Made by a program: the position numbers and the translations under genes | Shown here: positions 40,331-48,974 of the stretch, in pieces | Numbering within the stretch: position 1 is the stretch's first letter | How the letters are laid out: each line of letters begins with the position of its first letter | Origin: JAEUJM01 sp041908445 | GTDB lineage: Bacteria > Actinomycetota > Acidimicrobiia > Acidimicrobiales > DATDAH01 | DNA: 64,000 nucleotides | Assembly (NCBI GenBank): GCA_041908445.1 | Contig: JAYRFK010000052.1 | Coordinates: forward strand, 1 to 64,000 | Direction: 5' to 3' | Notes under the pieces: model-generated | Database searches by the model: none | Told to the model about the DNA's origin: nothing | What the model saw: only the letters and a program-made list of their open reading frames with translations

Positions 40331-41373
40331 GTCAGCAGATTGCGGGCGGAGTAGACGGGCAGGTCGAGGAAGGTCAGCACCCCCGGGTCGGCCTCGCACA
40401 CGAGCGGGATGGCGTTGATGACGTGCATGGCCGTGGCCAGGCAGCCGGCGTGGTTGTGGTCGCCGACGTGCGAGCTCACCGACAGCTCGAGCTTCACGCA
40501 CGGCTCGCCGTCGACCTCGATGCGGTAGCCGGCACCCTGGGGCCACTCGGGGGCGTCGCCGTCGCGCAGGCGGGTGACGTGCTCGACCACGATCCTGGCC
40601 TCGCCGCCGACCATGCCGCGGATCTCGAAGCGCATGCCCGAGATGGTCCCGGCGGCGATGGGGCCGGAGGCGATCTCGAAGTCCTCGTCGGCGGTGATGA
40701 CCTCGTGCCACTCGGTGATCTCGTCGAGCTCGACGCCGAGGGCCTCGGCCACCAGGGCGACCACGGGGCCCCAGGCCAGCGCGGTCGAGCCCGGCGAGAG
40801 CAGCAGCGACTGCGAGGCGTCGGCCTTCCCGAAGCCCATGATCTCGAACATCGTGAACGGGTTGTCCCAGGTGGCGTAGTTCACGATCTCGGCCATGCGG
40901 ACCGTGTTGACCTCCTTGCAGAGGGCGAGGGCCGGGATGGTGGCGCCGGCGTTGCCGTAGCCCGGGTCGATGCCCGACGTGTAGAAGGAGGTCCCGCCCT
41001 CGAGGCAGGCCCGCTGGAGCTGGTCGTGGAACCCGGCCTGCTTGGGGAACAGCAGCGGCACGAACGAGGTGTTCACCACGTTCTTGCCGCTGGCGAGCAT
41101 CCGGCAGAGGTCGTCGACGACCTCACCGGGGCGCACGTCGGAGTGGGCCATGTAGCAGACGCAGTCCGCGTCCATGGCGAGCAGGGCCTCGGCGTCCTGC
41201 GTGGCGGCCACCCCGAGGGGCGCCACCCCGCAGAGCTCGCCGGCATCGCGCCCGGCCTTGTCGTCGCTGTGCACCCAGAGCCCGGCCAGCTCGAGGTCGG
41301 GATGGGCGGCGATGGCGGGCACGGCGTGGACCCCGACGGTTCCCGTCGCCCACTGGATGACTCGATAGCTCAC
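40327..41373 (-). CDS. NAD(P)-dependent oxidoreductase, dihydrodipicolinate reductase-like
   Basis: 348 residues. The Rossmann start is VIQWATGTVGVHAVPAI, a GxxGxxG-like loop typical of the DapB-like/2,4-diaminopentanoate dehydrogenase branch common in mycobacteria. SGKNVVNTSFVPLLFP and SGIDPGYGNA are characteristic. True DapB is about 250 residues and belongs to lysine synthesis, so this longer protein probably reduces something else. GTG start; TAGGTT (41401-41406, minus strand) would give a leader of about 20 nt with a purine-rich ribosome site. Coupled to the globin gene. Confidence 0.85.
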   Translation of the reverse strand: MSYRVIQWATGTVGVHAVPAIAAHPDLELAGLWVHSDDKAGRDAGELCGVAPLGVAATQDAEALLAMDADCVCYMAHSDVRPGEVVDDLCRMLASGKNVVNTSFVPLLFPKQAGFHDQLQRACLEGGTSFYTSGIDPGYGNAGATIPALALCKEVNTVRMAEIVNYATWDNPFTMFEIMGFGKADASQSLLLSPGSTALAWGPVVALVAEALGVELDEITEWHEVITADEDFEIASGPIAAGTISGMRFEIRGMVGGEARIVVEHVTRLRDGDAPEWPQGAGYRIEVDGEPCVKLELSVSSHVGDHNHAGCLATAMHVINAIPLVCEADPGVLTFLDLPVYSARNLLT

Positions 41374-41454
41374 TGGTTCCCCCTCGTCGGTCGGTCGCCC
41401 AACCTACGAGCGGTCCCTCGGGGTGTCGAGTCGCCAGCACTAGCGTGGGCCCCG

Positions 41455-42696
41455 ATGCCAGAGGGGGACGACGGGCGCGACGAGCGGTCCGCCGACGACG
41501 CGCCCGCGCCCGCCGCGACGGGCACCGACGCCCCCGTCCCCGACCGCGACCGGATGCCGCGGTGGGTGCCGCGGGCCATCGCCCTGTTCTTCGTCGGCAT
41601 CGTGGTCCTGGCCACCTCGGTCTGGCTGATCGGCAAGCTCAAGGACCTGCTGATCATGCTGCTCGTGGCGCTGTTCCTGTCGTTCGCGCTCGAGCCTGCG
41701 GTGAACTGGCTCCAGGCCCGCGGCTGGCGGCGCGGCACCGGCACCGCCGCCGTGTTCGCGCTGCTCTTCGTCGCCACCGCGCTGTTCGTCTACGCCATCG
41801 GCTCGCTGTTCGTGGACCAGGTCCAGAACCTGGTCGACCAGGCGCCGGACTACGTGACCGACATCGAGCACTGGGTCAACGACACCTTCGACACCGACAT
41901 CAACACCGACGACCTGGCCGAGCAGCTGCAGTCCGGGTCGGTCAACGACTTCGCCACGGGCCTGGCGGGCAACGTGTTGAGCGTCGGCGCCCAGGCCGTG
42001 GGCGTGCTGTTCCGCGGCCTCACCGTGTTGCTGTTCACCTTCTACCTGGTGGCCGACGGGCCACGACTGCGCCGATCCATCTGCTCGGTGATGCGCCCCG
42101 ACCGCCAACGCGAGGTGCTCCGCGTCTGGGAGATCGCCATCGACAAGACCGGCGGCTACATCTACTCACGGGGCCTGCTCGCGTTCGTGTCGGCCGCGTT
42201 CCACTACGTGGCCTTCCTGATCATCGGGGTGCCGTTCCCGCTGCCCCTGGCCATCTGGGTCGGCGTGCTGTCGCAGTTCGTCCCCGTCGTGGGTACGTAC
42301 CTCGCCGGCGCGCTCCCGGTGATCATCGCCCTCATCGACAAGCCCATCGAGGCGGTCTGGGTCCTGCTCGCGATCTTCGTGTACCAGCAGATCGAGAACT
42401 ACCTGCTCGCCCCGCCGATCACCTCCCACACCATGGACATCCACCCGGCGGTGGCGTTCGGCGCGGTGATCGCCGGGGCCAGCATCCTCGGGCCGGTGGG
42501 GGCGCTGCTGGCCCTGCCCGCCGGCGCCACCCTCCAGGCCTTCGTGTCGACCTACGTGAACCGCCACGACGTGGTCGAGACGCACCTCACCCGCCATCCC
42601 CGGGAGCGACGGTCGATCGGCGAGATCGTGCGGACGTTCCGCGGGACCGGGCGCGACGATCCCCGGGCCGACGCGGATGACGACACCACTTCCTGA
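41455..42696 (+). CDS. AI-2E family transporter
   Basis: 413 residues. A Pro/Asp-rich N-terminus (1-35) precedes two closely spaced helices (about 36-85), a coiled periplasmic segment (FVDQVQNLVDQAPDYVTDIEHW), and the family's C-terminal block with FTFYLVADG, GVLSQFVPVVGTYLAGALPVIIAL, YQQIENYLLAPPI and ILGPVGALLALPAGA. The family exports small molecules or Na+ (TqsA, YdjZ-type); substrate here is unknown. TAGCGT at 41441-41446, eight bases before the ATG, suggests leaderless transcription. Confidence 0.9.
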   Translation: MPEGDDGRDERSADDAPAPAATGTDAPVPDRDRMPRWVPRAIALFFVGIVVLATSVWLIGKLKDLLIMLLVALFLSFALEPAVNWLQARGWRRGTGTAAVFALLFVATALFVYAIGSLFVDQVQNLVDQAPDYVTDIEHWVNDTFDTDINTDDLAEQLQSGSVNDFATGLAGNVLSVGAQAVGVLFRGLTVLLFTFYLVADGPRLRRSICSVMRPDRQREVLRVWEIAIDKTGGYIYSRGLLAFVSAAFHYVAFLIIGVPFPLPLAIWVGVLSQFVPVVGTYLAGALPVIIALIDKPIEAVWVLLAIFVYQQIENYLLAPPITSHTMDIHPAVAFGAVIAGASILGPVGALLALPAGATLQAFVSTYVNRHDVVETHLTRHPRERRSIGEIVRTFRGTGRDDPRADADDDTTS

Positions 42697-42715
42697 CCAC
42701 TTTCAGACATTTTCA

Positions 42716-42744
42716 TTGCATCTGATCTGAGGGCGACCTAGGGT
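42716..42744 (+). promoter_or_regulatory. Consensus-like sigma-70 promoter
   Basis: TTGCAT (42716-42721) and TAGGGT (42739-42744) are separated by 17 bp inside a locally AT-rich stretch beginning near 42690. The GTG at 42752 lies seven bases after the -10, the leaderless spacing seen elsewhere. A 7-bp hairpin (GGGCGAC/GTCGCCC, 42731-42751) overlaps the -10 and may act at the DNA or RNA level. Confidence 0.6.
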
Positions 42745-42751
42745 GTCGCCC

Positions 42752-43117
42752 GTGGGGACGAGGCCCAGGAGCCACCACCGCCGGCTCCGCCGGGTGCGCC
42801 ACCTCCTCCTCCCGTCGGCCCGCACCCGGGCCCTCGTCCCCCCGGTCCCCGGGGTGGGAGCGCCGCCACCCGCTCCCGCCCCGGGGCCCCACCCGCGCCG
42901 CTGGGTGGGCCGCACCGCGGTCGGCGTGGCCATCGTGGTCCTCGCCGTGGCCGGCCCCCGCCCCGGCGCACCTCGCCCGGCGGTCGGGGCGACGGTCGCC
43001 GTGCGCCCACTATCGTGGCCGACGTGCCCGTTGGAGATGACGGCGTGGCGGCGGGCGCCTCGACCGATGACCGGGAGCGGCCGACGGCCTCCGAGGCCGC
43101 CGGTGACGCCCTCCTGA
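42752..43117 (+). CDS. Possible small Arg/Pro-rich membrane protein
   Basis: A 121-codon frame from the GTG predicted by the promoter at 42716. It has an Arg-rich N-terminus, a Pro-rich middle and one hydrophobic stretch (WVGRTAVGVAIVVLAVAG), then overlaps the next gene by 94 bp. Composition is typical of high-GC spurious frames, so the promoter is the main support. The alternative is an untranslated leader for the flippase-like gene. Otherwise the 327 bp before 43024 contain no gene. Confidence 0.35.
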   Translation: MGTRPRSHHRRLRRVRHLLLPSARTRALVPPVPGVGAPPPAPAPGPHPRRWVGRTAVGVAIVVLAVAGPRPGAPRPAVGATVAVRPLSWPTCPLEMTAWRRAPRPMTGSGRRPPRPPVTPS

Positions 43118-44265
43118 ACGACGCCGACACGGCGCCGCCGGACCGACGCGCCCCCGACGCCGACCCGGAGACGGAGCCGGTCGGAGATCCCGGCGCCGCG
43201 ACCGCGACCTTCACCCCCCCGTCGACCCGGTGGTCGATCTGGCGGGCGCTGTTCCTGCTGCTCTCGCTCGTCACCCTCTACGGGCTGTTCCCGAGGATCG
43301 CCGACGTGTGGTCGACCGCCCCCCAGTTGGCCACGCTCAAGGTCGAGTGGTTCGTGGTCATCGCGGTGCTGATGATGTGCAGCTTCCTCTGCTCGTGGGC
43401 GCTGATCCGCTGCGCGCTCCCCCAGGCCAGCTGGTTCATCGCCGGCACCGCCCAGTTGGTCTCCAACGCGGTCACCAAGGTCATCCCGGCCGGCGCGCCG
43501 GTCGGGGGCGCCGTGCTCTACCGGATGCTCTCGGTCGCCGGCATCGACAAGGCCGAGGCCGGCTCCACCCTCGCCGCCACCTCGCTCGTCTCGACCGCCA
43601 CCCTCAGCGCGCTGCCCGTGGTCGCCGTGTTCCTCGCCCTGTTCGGGGCGCCCATCCCCCGGGGCCTGCTCCTCGTGGCATGGGGCGGCGGCATCCTCTT
43701 CCTCCTGCTGTTCGGCATCGGCTTCGTGCTGGTCACGACCGACCAGCCCCTCCTCGTCGTGGGGGGCTGGGTGGAGCGCATCGGGCGCTGGCTCGCACGC
43801 CGGCGCCACTGGGACTCGTACCCCCGCGCCCAGGGGTTCGTCGAGCAGCGCGACCGCATCACCACGGTCCTCGGCTCGCGCTGGAAGCGGTCGCTGGCCG
43901 CCTCGGTGGGCAACTGGACCTTCGACTACCTCGCCCTCGTCGCCGCCCTGCGGGCCGTCGGCGCGAGCCCCCGCATGTCGGCGGTGCTGCTCGCCTACGG
44001 CGCCGCCGCGGTGCTCAGCATGGTGCCGCTCACCCCGGGCGGCCTCGGCTTCGTCGAAGGCGGCCTGGTGGCCTGCCTCACCCTCGCGGGCGTCCCCGCG
44101 GACGACGCCCTGCTGGCCACGCTCGCATTCCGCCTGTTCTCCTTCTGGCTCCCGCTGCCCGCCGGCCTCATCGGCTACCTGGCCTTCCGCCGGCGCTTCG
44201 GGCCGCTCGGCCAGATCCCGATCGAACCGGACTCACCGAGACCGCTGGCGCCCTCGGCGCCCTGA
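43024..44265 (+). CDS. Lysylphosphatidylglycerol synthase TM-region/flippase-like membrane protein
   Basis: 413 residues. A disordered acidic N-terminus (1-65) is followed by about eight membrane helices. PAGAPVGGAVLYRML, the conserved SVGNWTFDYLALVAALRAVG and LSMVPLTPGGLGFVEGGLV are typical of the UPF0104/MprF-N flippase-like family, thought to move lipids across the membrane. TATCGT at 43011-43016 lies seven bases before the GTG at 43024, so that codon is preferred over the GTG at 43015 inside the hexamer. Confidence 0.85.
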   Translation: MPVGDDGVAAGASTDDRERPTASEAAGDALLNDADTAPPDRRAPDADPETEPVGDPGAATATFTPPSTRWSIWRALFLLLSLVTLYGLFPRIADVWSTAPQLATLKVEWFVVIAVLMMCSFLCSWALIRCALPQASWFIAGTAQLVSNAVTKVIPAGAPVGGAVLYRMLSVAGIDKAEAGSTLAATSLVSTATLSALPVVAVFLALFGAPIPRGLLLVAWGGGILFLLLFGIGFVLVTTDQPLLVVGGWVERIGRWLARRRHWDSYPRAQGFVEQRDRITTVLGSRWKRSLAASVGNWTFDYLALVAALRAVGASPRMSAVLLAYGAAAVLSMVPLTPGGLGFVEGGLVACLTLAGVPADDALLATLAFRLFSFWLPLPAGLIGYLAFRRRFGPLGQIPIEPDSPRPLAPSAP

Positions 44266-44293
44266 CCGGCACGGGCCGCACGGGCCCGGTGCG

Positions 44294-45232
44294 CTACAGC
44301 AGGAAGCGGCCGCAGATCGGCCAGGGCTGGGCGCCACGGGCCGAGTACAGGGCGCGGGCCCGGGCGTCCTGCTCCCACGGCGGGGCGTCGGACGGCAGGC
44401 CGGTGCCGCCGACCGACTGCCAGGTCTGCAGGTCGAACTGGTAGGCGCCGTAGAACCCGTTGCCGCTGTTCATGGCGTAGTCACCACCGGACTCGCAGCG
44501 CCGCAGCGCCGCCCACTTGTCGAGGCCGAGCGCGGCGGCGTCGCGGGCCGCCCGGGCGAGGGCCTCGGCCTGGCGCGCCCCGATGAGGTCGATCTCCGCG
44601 AGCTCGACCTCGCGTTGGGCGTGGGGAACCTCCTGCTGGGCGGACTCGAGGCGACGGTCGAGGCGGTCGAGGCGCTCCGCGGTGCGCTGCACGTCGTCGC
44701 TCGTGCTCGCCCGGAGGTCGGCGAACTCGCGGGCCACCCGCCGGGTCTCGAGGGACTGCTCGGCGAGGATGGTCTGGCGCCAGAGCACGTCGCTGGCCTG
44801 CTCGCTGTCGACGATGACCCCGAAGCTCGACTCGCTCCCGCCGCTCATGTACGCGGCGACCGAGAGCTGGCGGGCCTGGCGGCGCTTGGCCCGGAGCTGC
44901 TCGGTCAGGGCGAGCTCGTCGGCCTGCAGGTCGCCGAGCTCGGCGTCCGCCGCGGCGATGGCGGCCTGCGCGGCGACGACCTCGGCCTGGGCGTCGGCCA
45001 GGTGCTGGCGGGCGGCGGCGACCGCGGCCTCGGCCTCGCTGACGGTCAGGGCGTGGGCCGGCGGGGCGAAGGCGACGAGACTGCCGAACAGCGCCCACAC
45101 CACCGTCACCGCGGCACCGGCGAGGACCCACGGGGTGCGACCGGGCGCGGCACGGGCGCCACGGGTCGTGGGCACGGCGACGAGCCCCCCACCTGACGAC
45201 TCGGACCGTGCGCCTGGTTCGGCAGGGCGCAC
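44294..45232 (-). CDS. Resuscitation-promoting-factor-like transglycosylase with coiled coil
   Basis: 312 residues. N-terminal signal or anchor helix (about 35-58), then a long coiled coil of Ala/Glu/Arg heptads (about 64-225), and a C-terminal Rpf-like lytic transglycosylase domain (about 240-312): WAALRRCESGGDYAMNSGNGFYGAYQFDLQTWQSVGG with the catalytic Glu of CESGGDY. Such domains cleave peptidoglycan and can promote exit from dormancy. The coiled-coil/Rpf-like layout resembles RipA-type activator organisation in part. GTG start with TACCTT (45241-45246, minus strand) eight bases upstream. Confidence 0.85.
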   Translation of the reverse strand: MRPAEPGARSESSGGGLVAVPTTRGARAAPGRTPWVLAGAAVTVVWALFGSLVAFAPPAHALTVSEAEAAVAAARQHLADAQAEVVAAQAAIAAADAELGDLQADELALTEQLRAKRRQARQLSVAAYMSGGSESSFGVIVDSEQASDVLWRQTILAEQSLETRRVAREFADLRASTSDDVQRTAERLDRLDRRLESAQQEVPHAQREVELAEIDLIGARQAEALARAARDAAALGLDKWAALRRCESGGDYAMNSGNGFYGAYQFDLQTWQSVGGTGLPSDAPPWEQDARARALYSARGAQPWPICGRFLL

Positions 45233-45435
45233 GGCGGACCAAGGTAGCGGCCCGTGGACAGGTGATCACCGTCGGCCGGTCTGGCTCCGGGCGGCCCGGG
45301 TAGGTTGGCCCCGGAGCCCGGAGGTCGCCTCATCCGGGTCCCCGAGCGGTGACGAACCACCTCCGTCGAGCGACGTGTAACGGATCGGGGTGGCGCCGGG
45401 ACGGACCCGCGACCACCCCGGAGGAGACCGGCCCC

Positions 45436-45522
45436 ATGACCCACCTGATCCACCTGCGGCACCTCGCCCTCGCCGCGATCTTCAACCCCCGGTGGGTCGG
45501 CGCGACCACCGGTCACCGCTAG
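45436..45522 (+). CDS. His-rich 28-residue ORF, candidate leader peptide of the egt operon
   Basis: ATG at 45436 is preceded by GGAGGAG nine bases upstream, one of the best ribosome sites in the window. The peptide begins MTHLIHLRHLALAAIF and ends ATTGHR: four His in 28 residues, and its TAG is 12 nt before the egtA GTG. Ergothioneine is made from histidine, so ribosome stalling at His codons, or simple translational coupling, could adjust egt expression. This is inference; no alternative RNA structures were computed. Confidence 0.55.
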   Translation: MTHLIHLRHLALAAIFNPRWVGATTGHR

Positions 45523-45534
45523 GGCCGCCGCGAC

Positions 45535-46827
45535 GTGCCGTCCGCCCACCGCACGCTCCGAGCCGCCGATGTGCGGGCCCTCACCGAGGCCTGCTTCGTC
45601 CCGCCGGAGGGCGCACCGACCGACGAGCGGATCGGCATCGAGCTGGAGTGGCTCACCATCTCGGCGCGCCGCCCCGACGACCGCCTCGACCTCGACGCCC
45701 TCCGTGCCGCGGCCGGCTCCGCCCCGCTCCCGGGGGGCGGCACCACCTCGTTCGAGCCCGGCGGCCAGCTCGAGCTGAACTCGGCGCCCCTCGCCGGCCT
45801 GGACGCCGCCCTCACCGCCGCCGCCGCGGACGCCCGGGAGCTGAGCACCCGGATGGCGCGCGTCGGCGTCGGGCTCGTGCCCATCGGGCTGGACGCGTTC
45901 CGCGAGCCCCGGCGGGTCCTGCACTCCCCCCGCTACGACGCCATGGAGGCGGCCTTCGACGCCCGCGGCGACCACGGGCGGCGCATGATGTGCAACACCG
46001 CGGCGCTGCAGGTGAACGTCGACCTGGGCCCCGACCCGGCCGCCCGGTGGCGCCTCGCCCACGCCCTCGGCCCCACGCTCGTCGCGTGCTTCGCCAACTC
46101 CCCCTTCGGCGCGGGCGCCGGGGGCGGCCGCCCGAGCGGTTGGCGGGCCAACCGGCTCGCCACCTGGTGGGGCATCGACCCGAGCCGCACCGCGTCGCCG
46201 TCGATGGCCGCGGACCCCGCCGGCGCGTGGCGGGACTACGCCCTGGCCGCCAACGTGCTGCTCATCCAGGGTGACGGGACCGCTCCTGGGCCCGGCGACG
46301 GCCACGCCACCCCGGTCACCGGGTCGTTCCCGTTCGCCCGCTGGATGGCGGAGGGCCACCCGTCGGGCTGGCCGACCGTCGACGACCTCGCCTACCACCT
46401 GACGACGCTCTTCCCGCCGGTGCGGCCCCGCGGGTGGCTCGAGCTACGGATGCTCGACGCGGTCGACGACGCCGTGTGGCCGGTGGCGGTCGCGGTCACC
46501 GTCGCCCTCCTGACCGACCCCGACGCCGCGGCGGCGGCCACCGAGGCCACCGTCGGGACCGCCGGCCGGTGGGCCGACGCCGCCCGGTGCGGCCTGAGCG
46601 ACCCCGACCTGGCCCGCTCGGCCGACGCCTGCGTCGCGGCCGCGCTCGAGGCGCTGCCCCGACGAGGCGGCTCGTCGGCGCTCGCCGACGCGGTCTCGGC
46701 GTTCCGCGACCGCTACGTGGCGCGGCGCCGCAGCCCGGCCGACGACCGCCTCGACGAGTGGCACGCCCTGGGGCGGCTCCTCCCCCAGGGCACCGACAGC
46801 GAGCGGGAGCCGGCGTGGGCGAGCTGA
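45535..46827 (+). CDS. egtA: Ergothioneine pathway glutamate-cysteine ligase
   Basis: 430 residues of the GCS2/EgtA type. The substrate region GIELEWLTISARRPDDRLDL, the FEPGGQLELNSAPLAGLDAAL block, MMCNTAALQVNVDLG and WLELRMLDAVDD are characteristic. EgtA makes gamma-glutamylcysteine, the sulfur donor for EgtB. First structural gene of egtABCD, starting with GTG, 12 nt after the His-rich ORF; egtB overlaps its end by 13 nt. Confidence 0.9.
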   Translation: MPSAHRTLRAADVRALTEACFVPPEGAPTDERIGIELEWLTISARRPDDRLDLDALRAAAGSAPLPGGGTTSFEPGGQLELNSAPLAGLDAALTAAAADARELSTRMARVGVGLVPIGLDAFREPRRVLHSPRYDAMEAAFDARGDHGRRMMCNTAALQVNVDLGPDPAARWRLAHALGPTLVACFANSPFGAGAGGGRPSGWRANRLATWWGIDPSRTASPSMAADPAGAWRDYALAANVLLIQGDGTAPGPGDGHATPVTGSFPFARWMAEGHPSGWPTVDDLAYHLTTLFPPVRPRGWLELRMLDAVDDAVWPVAVAVTVALLTDPDAAAAATEATVGTAGRWADAARCGLSDPDLARSADACVAAALEALPRRGGSSALADAVSAFRDRYVARRRSPADDRLDEWHALGRLLPQGTDSEREPAWAS

Positions 46828-48188
46828 CCCCCACCCGTGAGCAGGTGGTCGCCGCCCTGGAGGCGGTGCGGGCGCGCACCCTCGCCCTGACGGACGCGCT
46901 CACCGAGGACGAGCAGCGCCGGCAGTGGTCGCCGCTCATGTCGCCCGTGGTGTGGGACCTGGCCCACGTCGGCAACTACGAGGAGCTCTGGCTCCAGCGC
47001 GCCCTCGGGGGCCCACCCGCCGAGCACCCGGCCTACGACGACCTGTACGACGCCTTCAAGCACACGCGCGCCGACCGGCCGGGCCTCCCCCTCCTGTCGC
47101 CGTCGGAGGCCCGGGCCTACGACGCCGGCGTGCGCGGGCGGGTGCTCGACGTGCTGGCCGGCCTGCCCGGCGACGACCCGTTCGGACCGGGCGCCGACCC
47201 CCTGCTCGCCGGCGCCTTCGTGTACGGCATGGTCGTGCAGCACGAGCACCAGCACGACGAGACCATCCTCGCCACCCGCCAGCTCATGGGGGTGCACGCC
47301 ACGCCGCCGGCGGGCACCACGCCGGCACCGACGGCCCCGCCCGCAAGCCCGTCGCCGACGGCCGGTCGGCCGGCCGAGCAGGTCCTGGTCCCGGGGGGCC
47401 GGGTCGTGCTCGGCACCGATCTCGACCCGTGGGCCTACGACAACGAGCGCCCCGCCCACGAGGTCGACGTGGCCCCGTTCCTGCTCGACGTCACCCCCGT
47501 GACCAACGAGGCCTACCTGGCCTTCCTCGACGACGGTGGCTACGACGACCCGCGCTGGTGGGCGCCGGCGGGTTGGTCGTGGCGGCAGGAGGCGGGCCTG
47601 GTCGCCCCCCAGTTCTGGGCGCGCGACGGCGACGGCTGGATCGTCCTGCGCTTCGGCGAGCACCTGCCGCTGGCGCCGCTCGAGCCCGTCCAGCACGTGT
47701 GCTGGTACGAGGCCGACGCCTACGCCCGCTGGGCCGGCCGGCGCCTGCCCACCGAGGCCGAGTGGGAGTGCGCCGCGGCGTGGGACCCGGCCGCGGGCCG
47801 CGCCCGCCGCTACCCCTGGGGCGACGAGCCCCCCGACCCGACGCGCGCGAACCTCGGCCAACGCCACCGCGGCCCCGCCGCCGTCGGCGCCTACCCGGCG
47901 GGCGTCAGCCCCACCGGCTGCCACCAGCTCGTGGGCGACGTGTGGGAGTGGACCGCGTCCGACTTCCGCCCCTATCCCGGGTTCCACGCCTTCCCGTACC
48001 AGGAGTACTCCGAGGTGTTCTGGGGCACCGACTACAAGGTGCTGCGCGGCGGTTCGTGGGCCGCCGACCCCGTGGCCGTGCGCAACACCTTCCGCAACTG
48101 GGACCTCCCCGTCCGCCGCCAGATCTTCGCGGGCTTCCGCTGCGCGGCCGACGTCCCCGGTCCCGACCGCACCCTCGGGGAGGCCTGA
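46815..48188 (+). CDS. egtB: Iron-dependent sulfoxide synthase of ergothioneine synthesis
   Basis: 457 residues. The N-terminal DinB-like domain carries the iron ligands His51 (WDLAHVGNYEE), His143 and His147 (VQHEHQHDET), the same pattern as characterised EgtB. The C-terminal FGE-sulfatase domain has VLGTDLDPWAYDNERPAHEVDV, RLPTEAEWECAAAWD, GDVWEWTASDF and VLRGGSWAADPVAVRNTFRNW. It joins gamma-glutamylcysteine to hercynine using O2. GTG start inside the end of egtA. Confidence 0.95.
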   Translation: MGELTPTREQVVAALEAVRARTLALTDALTEDEQRRQWSPLMSPVVWDLAHVGNYEELWLQRALGGPPAEHPAYDDLYDAFKHTRADRPGLPLLSPSEARAYDAGVRGRVLDVLAGLPGDDPFGPGADPLLAGAFVYGMVVQHEHQHDETILATRQLMGVHATPPAGTTPAPTAPPASPSPTAGRPAEQVLVPGGRVVLGTDLDPWAYDNERPAHEVDVAPFLLDVTPVTNEAYLAFLDDGGYDDPRWWAPAGWSWRQEAGLVAPQFWARDGDGWIVLRFGEHLPLAPLEPVQHVCWYEADAYARWAGRRLPTEAEWECAAAWDPAAGRARRYPWGDEPPDPTRANLGQRHRGPAAVGAYPAGVSPTGCHQLVGDVWEWTASDFRPYPGFHAFPYQEYSEVFWGTDYKVLRGGSWAADPVAVRNTFRNWDLPVRRQIFAGFRCAADVPGPDRTLGEA

Positions 48189-48193
48189 CCGCC

Positions 48194-48958
48194 GTGTGCC
48201 GCCTCGTCGCCCACCTCGGACCGTCGATCACCCTCGAGGCCCTGCTCGTCGACCCGCCCCACGGGTTAGCCCACCAGGCGTGGGCGCCCGAGCGCCAGGT
48301 CAGCGGCACGGTGAACGCCGACGGCTTCGGCGTCGGCTGGTACGACCTGGCCCGGCGTCCCGAGCCGGGCGTCCACCGCACCACCCTGCCCCTGTGGGCG
48401 GACCGGTCGTTCGCGAGCTTCGCCGGACTGGTGGCGTCGACCTCGATCGTCGCGGCCGTCCGCGGCGCCACCGCCCCGGCCCCCACCGAGGAGAGCGGCA
48501 CCCCGCCGTTCGCACGCGGGCCGTGGCTCTTCGCCCACAACGGGGCGGTCACGGGCTTCCGGGAGAGCGTGGGCGCCGCCCTGCGCCGCCGGCTGAGCGT
48601 CGAGCAGGAGTCGGCCATCCTCGGCGCGGCCGACAGCGAGGTGCTCTTCCACCTGGCCCTGGCCCACCTCGCCGAGGGGGCGACCCCCGCGGAGGCGCTC
48701 GTCGACGTGGTCGCGGCCGTGGAGGCACACGCCGGCGGCCGCCTCAACCTCGTGCTCACCGACGGCCGGCGCCTCGCCGCGACCCGCGTCGGCGACTCGC
48801 TCTGGCTGCTCGCCGACGGCACCCGCACCGTCGTCGCCTCCGAGCCCTACGACGACGACCCCGCCTGGTCCGAGGTCCCCGACCGGTCGGTCGTCACCGC
48901 CACCCTCCATGCCGCCGGCTCGTCCACCGTGGCCGCCCTGCCCGCTCCCCTCCCCTGA
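48194..48958 (+). CDS. egtC: Ergothioneine amidohydrolase
   Basis: 254 residues of the class II glutamine-amidotransferase (Ntn) fold. The start is fixed by the catalytic Cys at position 2 (VCRLVAHLG after GTG at 48194; the Val/fMet is removed). NADGFGVGWYD, RGATAPAPTEESGTPPF and GPWLFAHNGAV are family motifs. It removes the gamma-glutamyl group from hercynyl-gamma-glutamylcysteine sulfoxide. Five bases separate it from egtB. Confidence 0.92.
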   Translation: MCRLVAHLGPSITLEALLVDPPHGLAHQAWAPERQVSGTVNADGFGVGWYDLARRPEPGVHRTTLPLWADRSFASFAGLVASTSIVAAVRGATAPAPTEESGTPPFARGPWLFAHNGAVTGFRESVGAALRRRLSVEQESAILGAADSEVLFHLALAHLAEGATPAEALVDVVAAVEAHAGGRLNLVLTDGRRLAATRVGDSLWLLADGTRTVVASEPYDDDPAWSEVPDRSVVTATLHAAGSSTVAALPAPLP

Positions 48959-48974
48959 CGAAAGCGATCCCCCC

